Source of the DNA: RUG14300 sp964619685
Lineage (GTDB): Bacteria > Bacillota > Clostridia > Christensenellales > CAG-1252
Assembly: GCA_964619685.1 (NCBI GenBank)
Contig: CAZUET010000005.1
Location: forward strand, 1 to 33,902
Reading direction: 5' to 3'
Length of the DNA: 33,902 bases
In this document: in pieces, positions 33,601 to 33,902 of the stretch
How the letters are laid out: every line of letters starts with the position of its first letter
Numbering within the stretch: the first letter of the stretch is position 1
Notes under the pieces: model-generated
The model's input: the letters and a program-made list of their open reading frames with translations, nothing else
Database searches by the model: none
Told to the model about the DNA's origin: nothing
Program-made: the position numbers and the translations under genes

Positions 33601-33902
33601 GCATCCTTTTCTTCGTCGGTAATATTAGGAATAGCTGTACCGTAAGTAGGGTATCTTGAACATAATCCTTCATTTGCCGTTTCGTTAGGAATATTTCTTT
33701 CTACATAACCCAATGTTTCACTCCATTGATTTACTTTGCCTGAGAAATTTTCGGTAAAGTCAATTTTGGTTAATGAATCTATGGGATTATCACCCGACGG
33801 ATTATCAATTATACCGCCATTCGAGTTTCCAGAGTCATCATCGGGTCGATCGACCTTGAATTTACATGCACTGAAGGTCATAGATAGAGTAACGATTATA
33901 GC
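30603..33902 (-). CDS. M60-family (enhancin-like) metallopeptidase lipoprotein, 5' end outside the window
   Basis: This is a secreted, lipid-anchored protease of at least 1,099 residues (numbering from the in-frame ATG at 33881). The frame stays open to the window edge and reads a hydrophobic stretch ending in the lipobox FSAC, so most of the signal peptide lies beyond. A Gly/Asp/Asn-rich linker follows. The peptidase M60 domain spans about 100-560, with zinc motif HEYNH (His388, Glu389, His392) and the third ligand Glu406 in TNEVTNN. An Ig-like segment (about 580-645) and a jelly-roll-like region (about 660-790) come next. A discoidin (F5/8 type C) domain lies at about 845-980, then a last beta region. 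M60 enzymes cleave O-glycosylated mucins; discoidin domains bind glycans. Confidence 0.9.
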   Translation of the reverse strand, partial: AIIVTLSMTFSACKFKVDRPDDDSGNSNGGIIDNPSGDNPIDSLTKIDFTENFSGKVNQWSETLGYVERNIPNETANEGLCSRYPTYGTAIPNITDEEKDALLSETSQLFASDSTYDSMDSLGNYYLNGVDTGKKLYKHTSSVGMYYGNVADDEKAVIERITITANEERNYVTGIYAPPGEIVKIEISDEDLQRIGGKLTVVVGQVSHRNNINNIWKARNDFSRMPIVANILTVNSTVAYVGNPLGGPVYIYPSVFGETFTVTISGGVKYAHYIHGQTTEADVEEMKTYSAPYYDYEVWDLGVRHSGPKLYGSYDYENLVKCGDLWEKIVRTSRQVPCSANATIGVGYVYDCFVAAGAACAFQGGHSWVNAPCSWMGSALNYDSMVTNGFWGTIHEYNHLYQSYGMEGSKTNEVTNNATSLLTYALYTKISEKRSLNDSTLTDWNRYTDPSRSLRETISNAVSGNPQNSLNTYADLIHTFGTDIFTEATRTQKNGFTVDAWYEALSLVTDYNFTYYFEDILNQTVSDEMKALYDTDNRILFVPVATVFQTGRSFYIDGKETFSETVSPYLIERGESIIMDFNERLIIPTDYSFKIKNITMPDNGILEKLDENIYKYTPNENEYSGNIQLTIELIGDKKTKDITFNIQFRQYYKNQVEITKYTYGGDTKYATVENALNNNFEGYTDKNTYKSTSTFVNGLANGQIGIVEGKIYIEKTANYAICLRSGRGNNTLYIAINNENYYQALSLNTDHGGFGLEGEHVINLKLNEGDYLYFKEITLSRHYADAFSELGIANLDENNPTMKTVPTALLCTTDMVIKKESLVTKEKYPREYNSTKLINSSNSKDHTLVDANMPSWSENEGIENIFDGDPNTYYHNNKNNFLSEENPFILIADMGKTNHFNSITITTRTSGQYNLPVSFEVLGSLDNQNWFSIGKFTDLPSSGNEVTANFDDKEFRYYKLIVTKTRAQSSTNQYVTIASIEFTYALSGKEVSPFSADYHVSNNESFSERNTISEYGKLIVGNGIIRYSFNGSGIGIQLRQGESVKVKVTIDSTVKEYSITANDVPCIPIYIVGLNRQWHNISIEVIEGNIYLDSILIIE

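Overview
The window is AT-rich bacterial DNA, most likely from an uncultured gut-associated member of the Clostridia (Bacillota). The evidence is low-GC coding with strong sigma-A type promoters, Gram-positive style ribosome binding sites, lipoproteins, a FeoA-FeoB fusion with a FeoB-associated Cys-rich protein, a biotin-dependent sodium-pump decarboxylase, a minimal SufC/SufB pair and an M60 (mucinase-type) lipoprotein. The lineage is inference; no rRNA or tRNA gene is present to test it.

Layout: 1-2065 holds a nearly complete MFS transporter (5' end off the window) and a YwaF/TMEM164-type membrane protein. 2133-5551 (minus) holds a small XRE regulator and the ferrous-iron uptake locus, where a perfect 214-bp tandem duplication sits at the feoB/Cys-rich-protein junction. 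5800-7311 (minus) is an amino-acid permease. 7759-11405 holds two tandem paralogues of an unusual VanZ-like protein whose first extracellular loop carries about 390 residues of Ig-like repeats; the first copy is frameshifted in an A8 tract. 11640-15329 is an oxaloacetate-decarboxylase-type operon (carboxyltransferase, lipoprotein-gamma fusion, biotin carrier, beta pump subunit), followed by a biotin ligase that would charge the carrier. 16311-16673 is yccF. 16981-19841 (minus) holds a radical SAM protein, an alpha/beta hydrolase and an ATP-grasp ligase. 20136-21789 is the SufC/SufB pair. 21964-24680 encodes N-acetylglucosamine use in two genes: a NagB-ROK kinase fusion and NagA. 24742-27288 (minus) is a NitT/TauT-type ABC importer. 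27499-30132 is valS, followed by a remnant or small membrane ORF. 30603 to the right edge (minus) is a large M60 peptidase lipoprotein with a discoidin domain.

Genes that work together: the four decarboxylase subunits plus biotin ligase; FeoAB plus the Cys-rich protein; and ROK kinase, NagA and NagB for amino sugars. The last fits a mucin or host-glycan lifestyle alongside the M60 lipoprotein.

The most interesting non-coding signal is a family of 79-bp intergenic repeats: three full-length copies, one with a decayed left arm, and several shortened or diverged relatives. They fold into the same multi-stem shape and show compensatory base changes in the stems. At two sites the repeat is followed by a second conserved hairpin block.
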